Assembly (NCBI GenBank): GCA_023265785.1
Contig: JAHFSL010000111.1
Coordinates: 1 to 7,605, forward strand
Source of the DNA: Candidatus Coatesiibacteriota bacterium
GTDB taxonomy: Bacteria > Oederibacteriota > CAKKQC01
DNA: 7,605 nt
Reading direction: 5' to 3'
Under the pieces are notes generated by a model. It had not been told where the DNA came from, ran no database searches, and saw only the letters and a program-made list of their open reading frames with translations. Of the stretch, positions 6,496 through 7,605 are shown in pieces; the stretch's first letter is position 1; every line of letters starts with the position of its first letter. A program made the position numbers and the translations under genes.

Positions 6496-7605
6496 TGGAT
6501 GACGCTGTGCCGGAGACCAACGGCGTGCCGGCCGTGAATGGCGTGGAGGCTCCGGCGGCTCCGGCCGCGTCCAAGAAGGCCCGCAAGTCCAGCGCCAAGG
6601 CGGCCAAGAGCGGCAAGGGGCACTTCCTGCTGATCGTGGAGTCGCCCGCCAAGGCCAAGACCATCAACAAGTTCGTCGGGTCCAAGTACATTGTCAAGGC
6701 CTGCATGGGCCATGTGCGCGACCTGCCCCAGCACCGGCTGGGTGTGGATGTGAAGAACGCCTTCGCCCCGCACTATGTCACGGTCCGGGGCAAGGGTGAC
6801 CTGCTCAAGGAACTGAAGGCCGACGCCCGGAAATCCGAAATCGTCTTCCTGGCCTGCGACCCCGACCGCGAGGGGGAGGCGATCTGCTGGCACCTGAAGG
6901 AGGCGCTGAAACTGCCCGACGCCAAGGTGCGCCGGGTGATCTTCAACGAAATCACCAAGAAGGTCGTGAAGGACGCGGTGGACAACGCCACGCTGGACAT
7001 CAATATCAAGCTGGTCGAGGCCCAGCAGGCGCGGCGGGTCCTGGACCGGCTCGTGGGGTACAGCCTCTCACCCCTGCTCTGGACCAAGGTGCGCAAGGGG
7101 CTCTCGGCGGGCCGGGTGCAGTCGGTCGCCGTCCGGCTGATCTGCGACCGCGAGGCGCTGATCCTGGCCTTCATTCCGGTCGAGTACTGGACGATCGAGG
7201 CCCTGCTGGCGCACACGGAGGGGAAGCCCTTCCCCGCCCGGCTGGTCTCGGTGGAGGGTGTCAAGGCCGAGATCGCCACGGGGGAGCAGGCTGCGGCCAT
7301 CCTGGCCCGGCTGGGGACCGGCCCATTCCCCATCAAGTCGGTGGAGCGGCGCGAACAGCGGCGCAATCCGACCCCGCCGTTCACCACGAGTACCATGCAG
7401 CAGGAGGCCGCCAAGGGGTTCCGGTTTACCGCCAAGCGCACGATGATGATCGCGCAGACGCTCTACGAGGGCGTGGACCTGGGGGCGGGCAGTCGCGAGG
7501 GGCTGATCTCCTACATGCGCACCGACTCGGTGCGGGTGTCCGCCGAGGCGCAGGCCGAGGCCCGGCAAGTGCTGGCCGCCCTTTATGGCCCGGAGATCCT
7601 GCCGG
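6492..7605 (+). CDS. topA: DNA topoisomerase I (type IA), N-terminal part (3'-truncated by window edge)
   Basis: Type IA topoisomerase relaxes negative supercoils by cutting one DNA strand through a 5'-phosphotyrosine link. The first 371 residues are present and the frame is still open at the last base. The TOPRIM domain shows FLLIVESPAKAKTI with Glu50 and ACDPDREGEA with Asp123, Asp125 and Glu127. Next come FNEITK, AQQARRVLDRLVGYSLSPLLW, GLSAGRVQSVAVRLICDRE (from 203), EYWTIEA, and the active-site Tyr341 in GLISYMRTDSVR. The start is ATG 6492, overlapping the upstream stop as ATGA; an ATG directly after it (6495) is equally possible. No strong Shine-Dalgarno is visible, so translational coupling is likely. 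About 43 residues precede the TOPRIM strand, where typical TopA has only a few: an acidic start, an Ala/Pro/Val stretch, then a Lys/Ala/Ser-rich patch (27-42). The C-terminal zinc-ribbon or basic-tail region lies outside the window. Confidence 0.97.
   Translation, partial: MMDDAVPETNGVPAVNGVEAPAAPAASKKARKSSAKAAKSGKGHFLLIVESPAKAKTINKFVGSKYIVKACMGHVRDLPQHRLGVDVKNAFAPHYVTVRGKGDLLKELKADARKSEIVFLACDPDREGEAICWHLKEALKLPDAKVRRVIFNEITKKVVKDAVDNATLDINIKLVEAQQARRVLDRLVGYSLSPLLWTKVRKGLSAGRVQSVAVRLICDREALILAFIPVEYWTIEALLAHTEGKPFPARLVSVEGVKAEIATGEQAAAILARLGTGPFPIKSVERREQRRNPTPPFTTSTMQQEAAKGFRFTAKRTMMIAQTLYEGVDLGAGSREGLISYMRTDSVRVSAEAQAEARQVLAALYGPEILP

Overview
The window is a stretch of high-G+C bacterial chromosome, with G or C at most third codon positions, in which every gene lies on the plus strand. 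It is almost entirely coding. The left edge cuts the glycyl-tRNA synthetase beta subunit gene (glyS) and the right edge cuts the DNA topoisomerase I gene (topA). Between them are an AzgA/PbuG-type purine permease and two tandem, paralogous secreted proteins built as a clan GH-A (most GH50/beta-agarase-like) TIM barrel plus a CBM9-like C-terminal domain. No rRNA, tRNA, CRISPR array, insertion sequence or phage gene is visible.

Layout: the 3' part of glyS (1-1134) is followed by the only real intergenic gap, about 50 bases (1135-1184). That gap holds a short GC hairpin and an extended -10-like element placed so close to the permease ATG that a leaderless transcript is possible. The permease (best start 1185), first glycosidase-like gene (2471-4384), second glycosidase-like gene (4381-6495) and topA (from 6492) are then joined by three successive four-base stop/start overlaps (GTGA, ATGA, ATGA). 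This is a tightly coupled four-gene transcription unit mixing transport, secreted carbohydrate-active proteins and DNA topology.

The most interesting point is the tandem glycosidase-like pair. The first copy keeps the clan GH-A Asn-Glu acid/base motif (DNE, Glu158) and a candidate nucleophile (Glu317). The second keeps the overall barrel and the nucleophile position (Glu329), but its acid/base motif reads Asp-Gly-Gln (Gln169), and other presumed active-site residues are changed as well. It also carries a Pro/Ala/Lys-rich C-terminal tail that the first copy lacks. I infer an active enzyme paired with a diverged, possibly non-catalytic partner that could act in binding, scaffolding or regulation.

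Organism: a two-subunit bacterial GlyRS, high G+C, and GH50-like proteins with a CBM9-like module would fit the PVC group (Verrucomicrobiota, Kiritimatiellota, Lentisphaerota, Planctomycetota) or a similar polysaccharide-degrading lineage. This is a low-confidence inference from gene content, not from a marker gene.
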